This document shows, one piece after another, positions 54,836 to 64,000 of a stretch of 64,000 bases of DNA. The stretch is from positions 62,001 to 126,000 of the forward strand of contig JARFNK010000006.1 of NCBI GenBank assembly GCA_029167225.1, given 5' to 3'. Within the stretch, counting starts at the first letter, position 1. Every line of letters begins with the position of its first letter. A model generated the notes under the pieces. It was given only the letters and a program-made list of their open reading frames with translations, was not told the DNA's origin and searched no databases. The translations under genes and the position numbers were made by a program. Source of the DNA: Sphingobium arseniciresistens. Lineage in GTDB: Bacteria > Pseudomonadota > Alphaproteobacteria > Sphingomonadales > Sphingomonadaceae.

Positions 54836-55833
54836 TTCAGAATACGCCCCGCACCGACTGGACCCGTGAAGAGATCACGGCGCTGTTCGACCTGCCGTTC
54901 AACGACCTCATGTTCGAGGCGCAGTCGATCCACCGCGCCAATTTTCCGCGCAACGAAGTGCAGCTGTCCACGCTGCTTTCCATCAAGACCGGCGGATGCC
55001 CTGAGGATTGCGGCTATTGCAGCCAGTCGACCGAGGCGGAAAGCGGCCTCAAGGCCACCAAGCTGATGGACGTGCGCGCCGTGCTGCAGGCGGCCGCGCA
55101 GGCGAAGGACAATGGCTCCGGCCGTTTCTGCATGGGCGCGGCCTGGCGCAGCCCCAAGGAACGCGACATGCCCGCTATCATCGAAATGGTGCAGGGCGTG
55201 CGGCAGATGGGCATGGAAACCTGCATGACCCTGGGCATGCTCAGCGCCTCGCAGGCGAAGCAGCTCGCCGACGCCGGGCTCGATTACTATAATCACAATA
55301 TCGACACCTCGCCGGAAAACTACGCCAACGTCATTACCACCCGGACCTTCGAGGACCGGATCGAGACGCTGGAAAATGTGCGTTCGGCTGGCATCAACGT
55401 GTGCTGCGGCGGCATCGTGGGCATGGGTGAGACGCGCAGCGACCGCATCGGCTTCCTGCACGCGCTGGGCACCATGCCGCATCCCGAGAGCGTGCCGATC
55501 AACGCGCTGGTGCCGGTGAAGGGCACCGTGCTGGGCGACATGCTGGCCGACACGCCGCTCGCCAAGATCGATGAGATCGAGTTCGTCCGCACGGTCGCCG
55601 TCGCGCGCATCGTCATGCCGCAGAGCATGGTGCGCCTGTCGGCAGGCCGCGAGAGCATGAGCGAAGCCTGTCAGGCGCTATGCTTCATGGCGGGCGCCAA
55701 CAGCATCTTCACCGGCGACAAGCTGCTGACCACCGCCAATGCCGGCGACAATGCCGACGCGGCGCTGTTCGCGAAGCTGGGCGTCACCGCGATGCAGGCG
55801 CAGCCGCATGGCCATTTGGAGGCGGCGGAGTGA
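54832..55833 (+). CDS. bioB: Biotin synthase
   Basis: Radical SAM enzyme that inserts sulfur into dethiobiotin. 333 residues with the cluster motif [13 protein letters not shown] (C-x3-C-x2-C), [34 protein letters not shown], and a C-terminal [13 protein letters not shown]. The start is TTG at 54832, in TTGA overlap with the mcm stop and with GGAGG 7 nt upstream. Its place between mcm and pccA makes sense because PccA carries biotin. Whether other biotin genes exist elsewhere cannot be seen. Confidence 0.95.
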   Translation: MIQNTPRTDWTREEITALFDLPFNDLMFEAQSIHRANFPRNEVQLSTLLSIKTGGCPEDCGYCSQSTEAESGLKATKLMDVRAVLQAAAQAKDNGSGRFCMGAAWRSPKERDMPAIIEMVQGVRQMGMETCMTLGMLSASQAKQLADAGLDYYNHNIDTSPENYANVITTRTFEDRIETLENVRSAGINVCCGGIVGMGETRSDRIGFLHALGTMPHPESVPINALVPVKGTVLGDMLADTPLAKIDEIEFVRTVAVARIVMPQSMVRLSAGRESMSEACQALCFMAGANSIFTGDKLLTTANAGDNADAALFAKLGVTAMQAQPHGHLEAAE

Positions 55834-56016
55834 ATTCGACCCTCCCCACGGATCATGCTGAACGCGTTTCAGCATCCATCGCGCCTTCGGGGGCTTCGAT
55901 TCGAGGGGAGGAATGGACCCTGAAACACGTTGAGGGCGGCGGTTCTGTTGCAGAGCTAAAAGCGTGAAAAGCACAGGTGCCGGCGAGGTAGAATAATAGC
56001 GGCACATTCCAACAAC

Positions 56017-56097
56017 CGTTCGCCCCGAGCTTGTCGAAGGGCTGCATTCCTCTTCCAGAGGAGGGACGGGACTTCGACATTGGGGCGAGGCAAGCGG
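56017..56097. repeat. Dispersed palindromic repeat, second copy
   Basis: Arms beginning CCGTTCGCCCCGAGCTTG and CTTCGACATTGGGGCGAG, related to the repeat at 8266-8342. The same 318-bp spacer between bioB and pccA holds another palindrome, ATGCTGAA-CGCG-TTTCAGCAT, at about 55856-55876. No promoter was identified with confidence. Confidence 0.7.
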
Positions 56098-56151
56098 CTC
56101 GCTCAAACAGCCCGAACGGGCGTTTAGGGATAGGATGGGCAAGGACTCACA

Positions 56152-58149
<1,998 letters not shown>

Positions 58150-58190
58150 TCGACGGCGGAAATATCGCCGCCGTTCGTCCAAGGCTTGCC

Positions 58191-58231
58191 GAAGGGCCGT
58201 TTCATCCCGCAAAGCGAGAGAACGGCCCTTC
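58191..58231 (+). terminator. Inverted repeat after pccA
   Basis: GAAGGGCCGTT and AACGGCCCTTC pair perfectly over 11 bp with a 19-nt loop, followed by GTTTTG. It lies 41 bp after the pccA stop, behind a smaller ACGGCGG/CCGCCGT hairpin. It should end the pathway transcript before csaA. Confidence 0.65.
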
Positions 58232-58263
58232 GTTTTGTTGGCCCATTGGACGAGACAGACGCA

Positions 58264-58635
58264 ATGCACCTCAATCACGACCCTTCGGCACAGGCCGCGC
58301 CCGAAATCGACTTCGACGATTTCCTGCGGGTCGACATCCGCATCGGCACGATCATTTCGGCCGAGCCCTTCCCCGAAGCGCGCAAGCCCGCCTATAAGCT
58401 GCTGATCGATTTCGGGCCTGCCATCGGCCAGAAGAAAAGCAGCGCGCAGATCACCGAAAATTATGCGCTGGAGGATCTGCCGGGCCGGCAGGTCGCGGCC
58501 GTGGTCAACTTCCCCCGGCGGCAGATCGGCAAGTTCATGTCCGAAGTGCTGACCCTAGGCTTTGCCGATGAGGCCGGCGCGGTGATGCTGTTCGCCCCGG
58601 ACCGCGCGGTGCCCGATGGTTCAAGGCTGTTCTAG
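58264..58635 (+). CDS. csaA: CsaA-type tRNA-binding domain protein
   Basis: 123 residues, a single EMAP/tRNA-binding OB fold: DFLRVDIRIGTIISAEPFPE, ARKPAYKLLIDFG, GQKKSSAQITENY and VVNFPRRQIGKFMSEVLTLG. CsaA is a homodimeric export-related chaperone in Bacillus with tRNA-binding ability; its role in alphaproteobacteria is not settled. The ATG at 58264 gives family length; the frame extends to 58186 through the terminator, which argues against a longer start. Confidence 0.9.
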   Translation: MHLNHDPSAQAAPEIDFDDFLRVDIRIGTIISAEPFPEARKPAYKLLIDFGPAIGQKKSSAQITENYALEDLPGRQVAAVVNFPRRQIGKFMSEVLTLGFADEAGAVMLFAPDRAVPDGSRLF

Positions 58636-58686
58636 CGGCGGGCACGGTGCGATCTGCCGGGCGGACATGATTCAATACATCCCTTT

Positions 58687-58764
58687 TCGTGTTCCTGGGA
58701 AGGCAGGAATCCAGGGCGAGGAAGCGCATCGCCACCCTGGGTTCCTGCCTTCGCGGGAACACGA
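58687..58764. repeat. Long imperfect palindrome (REP-like)
   Basis: Arms of about 30 bp, opening TCGTGTTCCTGGGAAGGCAG and closing CTGCCTTCGCGGGAACACGA, pair with three mismatches around an 18-bp loop. The GGAAGGCAGGAA core belongs to a repeat family common in alphaproteobacteria. The remaining spacer 58636-58949 shows no gene. Confidence 0.75.
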
Positions 58765-58949
58765 CAAACGAGCGTTTGGTGGATTGTGCCGAACATCGGC
58801 CGACGCCGACCCGGCCCAGCATTTACGCCTTCCTTTCCCGCACCAAACAAAAAGCACCACATCCGTTCTGAAAAACCCCAAGCGCTTGCCAGCACCACTT
58901 AACTGCGCGACATCATTCCCAAGACAAGAATGATGCAGGGGGATGGAGG

Positions 58950-60575
58950 ATGACCACGGGGTCAGTGCGGGGAGCGACGCTCGCTGATGACTATGTGATG
59001 GATGCCAGGCGCGACCGCCTCGTCATCGCGGCGTCCTCGCTCGGCACGGTCTTCGAATGGTATGATTTCTTCATCTACGGCACGCTGGCGCCGATCATCG
59101 GCCGCACCTTCTTCCCCACCGACAATCCCAATGTCGAGCTGCTCTATTCGCTTGCGGGCTTTGCCATAGGCTTCGGCTTTCGTCCGCTCGGTGCCGTGCT
59201 GTTCGGCTTTCTGGGCGACCGGCTGGGTCGCAAATATACCTTCCTTGCCACCATCATCCTGATGGGCGTGGCGACGGCTCTGGTCGGCTTGCTGCCCTCG
59301 GCGGCGACCATCGGCTGGGTCGCGCCCGCCGTGCTGATCCTGCTGCGGATCCTGCAGGGGCTGGCACTGGGCGGAGAATATGGCGGGGCGGCGATCTATG
59401 TCGCGGAACATGCGCCGGTGGCGCGGCGCGGCTTCTACACCAGCTTCATTCAGGCCGGGGTGATCGGCGGCTTCATCCTGTCGCTGCTGGTGGTGGTCGG
59501 CACGCAATGGGCCGTGGGGCAGGCGGTGTGGGATGCGTGGGGATGGCGGCTGCCGTTCCTTTTCTCCCTCGCGTTGCTCGCCATATCGCTGTGGATGCGG
59601 CTGAAGCTCAAGGAAAGCCCGATATTTGTCGCGATGAAACAGGCCGGCGGGCAGGCGAAGAACCCGCTGAAGGAAAGTTTCACCTATCCCGGCAATCGCA
59701 AGCGGATCTTCGTCGCGCTGTTCGGGGTCGCGGCGGGGCTGACGGTCATTTCCTACACGCTGATGTTCCAGTCCATGTATTTCCTGCAGAACAGCCTGCG
59801 GGTGGACCCGGTTGTCACCCGGCTGCTCGTGGGGGGCGGCATTTCCTGCGGCCTTTTCTTCTTCATCTATTTCGGCTGGCTCTCCGATCGGGTGGGGCGC
59901 CGCAAGCCGGTGCTGCTCGGCTATGGGGCGACGCTGCTGCTGCTGTTCCCGATCTTCCATCTAATGGGGCAGGCGGCCAATCCCGGCATAGCCCAGCTCG
60001 CCCGCACCGCGCCCGTCCTCGTGAGCGGCCCGGATTGCAGCTTTGATCCCTTTGCGAAGGTGCAGGCAACGGCGTGCGGACGCCTGCTCGACTATCTGTC
60101 CAAAAAGGGCGTTCACTACAGCAAGTCAGTGTCGGGCGAGACGCAGGTCAGCGTTGCCGGAGAAGCGCAGAGCGACACCTCACCCGCGGTGCTGGACAAG
60201 GTACTCGCCGCCAAAGGCTATGATTTCTCGCCCGTGAAGCCGCCGCTCGGCAGCATGATCGTCATCTTCCTGTGCATGGTGGTGCTCTCGGCCCTGTCTG
60301 GCGCGACCTATGGATCGGTTGCCGCGATGCTCTCCGAACTGTTCCCCGCGCGCATCCGCTACAGTTCCATGTCGATCCCCTATCATATCGGCACCGGCTA
60401 TTTCGGCGGGTTCCTGCCGCTCGTCAGCCAATATATCGTCGCGCGGACGGGCGATCCCTATTCGGGCTTGTGGTACACGATCGTCGTGGTCGCCTTTGCG
60501 CTGCTCGTGGCGTTGTGGGGATTGCCGGAAACGCGCGGTCGTTCACTGGCCGCCGGGGTCGACGGCAATGGCTGA
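58950..60575 (+). CDS. MHS family MFS transporter with an extracytoplasmic insert
   Basis: 541 residues, 12 membrane segments, with the metabolite:H+ symporter marks FEWYDFFIYGTLAPII in helix 1, FLGDRLGRKYTFLATIILMG after helix 2, and RILQGLALGGEYGGAAIYVA in helix 4. Unlike usual members it has about 75 extra residues between helices 9-10 (roughly residues 355-430, SGPDCSFDPFAKVQATACGR onward) with two cysteines. Members carry organic acids, proline/betaine or sugar acids; the substrate is not visible. It overlaps alr by 8 bp, so they are co-transcribed. Confidence 0.88.
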   Translation: MTTGSVRGATLADDYVMDARRDRLVIAASSLGTVFEWYDFFIYGTLAPIIGRTFFPTDNPNVELLYSLAGFAIGFGFRPLGAVLFGFLGDRLGRKYTFLATIILMGVATALVGLLPSAATIGWVAPAVLILLRILQGLALGGEYGGAAIYVAEHAPVARRGFYTSFIQAGVIGGFILSLLVVVGTQWAVGQAVWDAWGWRLPFLFSLALLAISLWMRLKLKESPIFVAMKQAGGQAKNPLKESFTYPGNRKRIFVALFGVAAGLTVISYTLMFQSMYFLQNSLRVDPVVTRLLVGGGISCGLFFFIYFGWLSDRVGRRKPVLLGYGATLLLLFPIFHLMGQAANPGIAQLARTAPVLVSGPDCSFDPFAKVQATACGRLLDYLSKKGVHYSKSVSGETQVSVAGEAQSDTSPAVLDKVLAAKGYDFSPVKPPLGSMIVIFLCMVVLSALSGATYGSVAAMLSELFPARIRYSSMSIPYHIGTGYFGGFLPLVSQYIVARTGDPYSGLWYTIVVVAFALLVALWGLPETRGRSLAAGVDGNG

Positions 60576-61662
60576 GGCGGCTATCGCACAGGAGATGCCC
60601 GACACAGCTGCTCCCGAAACAGGCGATATCGTCGCTCCGCTTCGCCTCCTGATCGATGGCGAGGCATTGGCCGCGAACTGGCGCTGGTTGCGCGACCGGG
60701 GCGGGGAGGCTGCCTGTGGCGCGGCGATCAAGGCCAATGGCTATGGCCTCGGTGCGGCCGGGGTGATGCAGCGCCTGGCGGAAGCGGGCTGCCGCGACTT
60801 CTTCGTGGCAAGCTGGCTGGAGGCACGGGCGCTGCTGCCACTGGCGGAGGGCGTGTCCCTGTGCGTCCTGCACGGCGTGCGGGAAGAGGACATGGCCTTC
60901 GCCCTGCAATCTGGCGTGCGCCCGGTCCTGTCCTCGGCGGAGCAGGTCGCGCGGTGGAAGGCTGCCGGCGGCGGCGCCTGCGACGTGATGGTGGACACCG
61001 GGATGAATCGCCTCGGCCTCGACTGGCGGGAGGATCTGGCGCCGCATATCGCCGGGCTGGACGCGCGCAACCTGCTCACGCACCTGGCCTGCGCGGACGA
61101 GGATCATCCGCTCACCCCCCTGCAGCGCGATCGCTTTGCCGACATCGCCGCGCGCCATCCGGGGCTGCGTGCGAGCATTGCCAACAGCGCAGGCATTTGC
61201 CTGGGCCGGGATTATGCCTTTGGCCTGACCCGCCCTGGTGTCGCCCTCTACGGCGCGATCCCGCGGCCGGAGGCGCGAGGGCATATCCGGCAGGTCGTGC
61301 AGCCGCAGGTGCAGATCCTCCAGCGCCGGCGCGTCCGGGCGGGTGAGGGGATCGGCTATAATGCCGCCGCGATCGCCTCGCGCGATCTGGAGGCGGCGAT
61401 CCTCAACATCGGCTATGCCGACGGCTATCTGCGGGGCTTTTCCGGTCGGGGTGAGGCGCTGGCGGACGGCGTGCGCCTCCCGGTGCTGGGGCGCGTCTCC
61501 ATGGACCTGCTGATCGTGGATGCCACCGCCCGGCCGGAGCTGGGCGAGGGTGACTGGGTCGACATCGCCTATGCCCTGCCGGAAGCGGCGGCCGCATCGG
61601 GCCTGTCGCAATATGAGCTGCTGACCGGCCTTGGCGCGCGCTACGAACGGCGATGGCGCTGA
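60568..61662 (+). CDS. alr: Alanine racemase
   Basis: PLP enzyme giving D-alanine for peptidoglycan. 364 residues with the PLP lysine K55 in AAIKANGYGLGA, VDTGMNRLGLDW, SIANSAGICLG, TRPGVALYGA and the catalytic-Tyr segment GEGIGYNAAAI, then GRVSMDLLIVDAT. An N-terminal extension of about 20 polar residues precedes the usual start. The ATG at 60568 lies inside the end of the transporter gene. Whether this is the main cell-wall enzyme or a catabolic one is not clear. Confidence 0.92.
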   Translation: MAEAAIAQEMPDTAAPETGDIVAPLRLLIDGEALAANWRWLRDRGGEAACGAAIKANGYGLGAAGVMQRLAEAGCRDFFVASWLEARALLPLAEGVSLCVLHGVREEDMAFALQSGVRPVLSSAEQVARWKAAGGGACDVMVDTGMNRLGLDWREDLAPHIAGLDARNLLTHLACADEDHPLTPLQRDRFADIAARHPGLRASIANSAGICLGRDYAFGLTRPGVALYGAIPRPEARGHIRQVVQPQVQILQRRRVRAGEGIGYNAAAIASRDLEAAILNIGYADGYLRGFSGRGEALADGVRLPVLGRVSMDLLIVDATARPELGEGDWVDIAYALPEAAAASGLSQYELLTGLGARYERRWR

Positions 61663-61672
61663 GGAACGGCGT

Positions 61673-62530
61673 TCAGCCGGCGTAGAGTCCGGTCGGCAGG
61701 CCGATGGCGCCCGACTGCACCTCGAAGAAGGCGCCGTCATAAGGCGATGCCGGCAATCCGACCGATGCGGAACTCACGAACATGCGATCCAGCCTGTCAC
61801 CCGCGAAGGTGATGTTGGTGATCTGTTTCGCCGGCAGGGCGATGGCGCGGTCCAGCGTCCCATCGGGGGTGAACCGGCTGATGCGGCCGCCGCCCCAATG
61901 GGCGATCCACAGGCCGCCTTCGGCATCGACGGTCATGCCGTCGGGATAGCCGTCATCCTCGGTAAAGTGGATGAAGGGCGCGCGATCGGCGATCGATCCG
62001 TCCTCGCGGCGGGCGAAGCGGTAAACGGTCTGGCGGGCGGTATCGCTATGGTAGAGCCACCGCCCGTCATGCGAGAAGGCAGGGCCGTTGGGGACGCGAT
62101 AGCCTTCGTCCATCCGGGTCCACCGGCGGTCGGCGCCAAAACGGTAAAAGCTGCCGGAATCGGCCTCTTCCGCCATGTCCATCGTGCCGCACCAGATGTT
62201 GCCGGCACCGTCCGCCTTGCCGTCGTTCATGCGGTTGCCCGGCAATTCCGGCTCGGGATCGCCGATGGGAAGGATCGCCAGCGGATCGAGGTCGATCTCG
62301 GCAAAGCCGCTCTGGAAGCCGCCGATGAAGCCGCCGCCGGCCCGCTCGACTACCCAGCCAAGCGGCTCCGGCATGGCCCATCGCGAGATCGACCCATCCA
62401 CCAGTGACAGCCGATTGAGCGCCGGGCCGAGAATATCGACCCAATAGATCGCATTTTCCCGCGCCGACCAGCATGTGCCTTCGCCCAGCTCGTCGCGCAC
62501 GTCGCGCGCTATCATTACCCAATCGGCCAT
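61673..62530 (-). CDS. SMP-30/gluconolactonase-family lactonase
   Basis: 285 residues of a six-bladed propeller with the metal ligands expected of SMP-30-type lactonases: Glu in ELGEGTCWSA, Asn in RMNDGKAD, Asn in RVPNGPAFSHD and Asp in YPDGMTVDAEG. These enzymes hydrolyse aldonolactones. It lies 13 bp downstream of an IlvD/Edd-family dehydratase, so a sugar-lactone, aldonate, keto-acid sequence (arabinose, xylose or similar) is likely. It converges on alr, 10 bp apart. Confidence 0.9.
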   Translation of the reverse strand: MADWVMIARDVRDELGEGTCWSARENAIYWVDILGPALNRLSLVDGSISRWAMPEPLGWVVERAGGGFIGGFQSGFAEIDLDPLAILPIGDPEPELPGNRMNDGKADGAGNIWCGTMDMAEEADSGSFYRFGADRRWTRMDEGYRVPNGPAFSHDGRWLYHSDTARQTVYRFARREDGSIADRAPFIHFTEDDGYPDGMTVDAEGGLWIAHWGGGRISRFTPDGTLDRAIALPAKQITNITFAGDRLDRMFVSSASVGLPASPYDGAFFEVQSGAIGLPTGLYAG

Positions 62531-62543
62531 CTGCTTTACTCTA

Positions 62544-64000
62544 TCAATGGTTGTCGCGCGGCAGGCCCATGGTCTGGGCGATGCGCTGATATTTCTCTGC
62601 GCCTTCCAGGATCGCGCCCTTGTTCATCTGCCCGACGACCGAACGCTGGATTTCCTGCCATGGCGTCTGCGAGGCGGGATATTGATAGCCGCCAGCCGCC
62701 ACCAGTGCCTCGCGACGCTCGGCCAGTTCCTCGTCGGAAATGAGGACGTTGACAGTGCGGGTCTTGAGGTCAAGACGTACCCTGTCGCCCGACTTGAGCA
62801 GCGCGAGGCCGCCCATCGCCGCTGCTTCGGGGCTGGCGTTGAGGATCGAGGGGCTGCCGCTTGTGCCGGACTGGCGACCGTCGCCGATGCAGGGCAGGGC
62901 GCTGATGCCTTCGGTGATGAGATAGGCGGGCGGGCGCATGTTCACCACTTCCGCCGCACCGGGATAGCCGATCGGCCCGGCGCCGCGCATGAACATCAGC
63001 GTTTCGGGCGTGATGCCGACAGAGGGATCGTCGATGCGGTTATGATAATCCTCCGGTCCGTCGAAGACCACGGCGGGGCCTTCAAAGGCTTCGGGGTCGT
63101 CGGGGTTGGACAGGTAGCGGTCGCGGAAGGCCTGGTCGATCACGCTGGTCTTCATGATCGCGGCGTCGAACAGGTTGCCCGACAGGACGAGGAAACCGGC
63201 CTCTTCCTTCAGCGGCTTGTCGAACGGGCGGATCACCCTCTCGTCCTCGATCGTCGCGTTGCGGCAATTGTCGCCCATGGTCTTGCCGTTGACCGTCATC
63301 GCGCCTTCGCGGATCAGGCCCTGGCCCATGAGTTGGGCGACGACGGCGGGCACGGCGCCGGCGCGATAATAATCCTCGCCCAGATATTCGCCGGCCGGCT
63401 GCAGGTTTACGAGCAGCGGCACCTTGTGGCCCTCCGTCTCCCAGTCCTTGAGCGGCAGGTCGACGCCGATATGGCGGGCGAGCGCGGCAAGGTGGATCGG
63501 CGCGTTGGTCGATCCGCCAATGGCCGAATTGACGACGATGGCGTTGTGGAAGGCGTCCAGCGTCAGGATGTCCGAAGGCTTCAGGTCTTCGGCGACCATC
63601 TCGACGATGCGCTTGCCGGTGAGATAGGCGACCTCCTGCCGATCGCGATAGGGCGCGGGGATGGCGGCCGATCCCGGCAGCATCATGCCCAGGGCCTCGG
63701 CCAGCGAGTTCATCGTGCTCGCCGTGCCCATGGTGTTGCAATAGCCGGTCGACGGCGCGGACGATGCCACTAGCTTGATGAAGCCTTCGTCGTCGATCTC
63801 GCCGGTGGCGAGCATCTGGCGGGCTTTCCAGACGATCGTGCCAGAGCCCGTGCGCTCGCCCTTGTGCCAGCCGTTCAGCATCGGGCCTACGGAAAGGGCG
63901 ATGGCGGGGATATTGACGGTCGCCGCGGCCATCAGGCAGGCGGGCGTCGTCTTGTCGCAGCCGGTGGTCAGCACCACGGCGTCGAGCGGATAGCCATAGA
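62544..64000 (-). CDS. IlvD/Edd-family sugar-acid dehydratase (5' end beyond the window)
   Basis: About 485 C-terminal residues are present. [14 protein letters not shown] and [20 protein letters not shown] hold two cluster cysteines and the second signature of the family, and [20 protein letters not shown] the C-terminal one. The neighbouring lactonase favours an aldonate substrate such as L-arabonate or D-xylonate (2-keto-3-deoxy product) rather than dihydroxy-isovalerate. The exact substrate needs comparison. The N-terminal part with the first Cys lies to the right of the window. Confidence 0.88.
   Translation of the reverse strand, partial: YGYPLDAVVLTTGCDKTTPACLMAAATVNIPAIALSVGPMLNGWHKGERTGSGTIVWKARQMLATGEIDDEGFIKLVASSAPSTGYCNTMGTASTMNSLAEALGMMLPGSAAIPAPYRDRQEVAYLTGKRIVEMVAEDLKPSDILTLDAFHNAIVVNSAIGGSTNAPIHLAALARHIGVDLPLKDWETEGHKVPLLVNLQPAGEYLGEDYYRAGAVPAVVAQLMGQGLIREGAMTVNGKTMGDNCRNATIEDERVIRPFDKPLKEEAGFLVLSGNLFDAAIMKTSVIDQAFRDRYLSNPDDPEAFEGPAVVFDGPEDYHNRIDDPSVGITPETLMFMRGAGPIGYPGAAEVVNMRPPAYLITEGISALPCIGDGRQSGTSGSPSILNASPEAAAMGGLALLKSGDRVRLDLKTRTVNVLISDEELAERREALVAAGGYQYPASQTPWQEIQRSVVGQMNKGAILEGAEKYQRIAQTMGLPRDNH

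Overview
The window is a GC-rich alphaproteobacterial chromosome segment, most likely from a sphingomonad (Sphingobium, Sphingopyxis or Novosphingobium relatives). The reasons are the lepB-rnc-era order, a PccR-type regulator divergent from pccB, sphingomonad-style dispersed palindromes, and a gene content that mixes sphingomonad core genes with rhizobial-type transfer and stress genes. No complete tRNA, rRNA or CRISPR array was seen.

Left core (1-13.0 kb): the lepB-rnc-era operon runs leftward through overlapping stop/start codons. pgi, a glutathione reductase and a secreted CocE-type hydrolase follow on the + strand. A membrane acyltransferase, an M48 metalloprotease with a LysM-like tail, and a short-chain fatty acyl-CoA regulator (PccR/ScfR type) lie on the - strand. 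The regulator is divergent from pccB, with two TTTGCAAA boxes between them.

Accessory island (about 13.03-52.23 kb): this separates pccB from mce-mcm-bioB-pccA, the rest of the propionyl-CoA to succinyl-CoA pathway. The hexamer GAGGGG occurs at both edges. Joining the flanks across it would give a tight pccB-mce junction, and a large serine recombinase gene ends 6 bp from the right copy. From left to right the island holds: (a) a low-GC patch with an IS630-type element splitting a Cys-rich secreted protein gene, and three secreted protease-like genes, one frameshifted; (b) a mobilisation module (MobQ/TraA relaxase, TraC, TraD, DUF6118); (c) an NT/HEPN-TM-STN protein with a probable Tat-signal partner and a ribbon-helix-helix regulator; (d) a stress-tolerance block with a glucan debranching-type enzyme, a glycosyltransferase, groES-groEL under CIRCE, Usg, MarC, an NDUFS4-like protein, two Hsp20s (one behind a ROSE-type RNA thermometer), Bax inhibitor-1, HdeD, a PDZ-less DegP-like protease and a PAS-HWE histidine kinase; (e) a graveyard of integration events, with a broken MFS gene, a HigBA-type toxin-antitoxin pair, two AlpA genes, a tyrosine integrase next to a tRNA-Glu 3' remnant, lysis and ParB fragments, a Phd-PIN toxin-antitoxin pair and the serine recombinase.

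Right core (52.24-64.0 kb): mce-mcm-bioB form a tightly packed run followed by pccA. bioB fits here because PccA carries biotin. Then come csaA, an MHS-family transporter overlapping alr, and, on the - strand, an SMP-30-type lactonase with an IlvD/Edd-type sugar-acid dehydratase that runs off the right edge.

All assignments come from reading sequence and translations, without database searches. Start codons were chosen from Shine-Dalgarno spacing, overlap with neighbours and family length.
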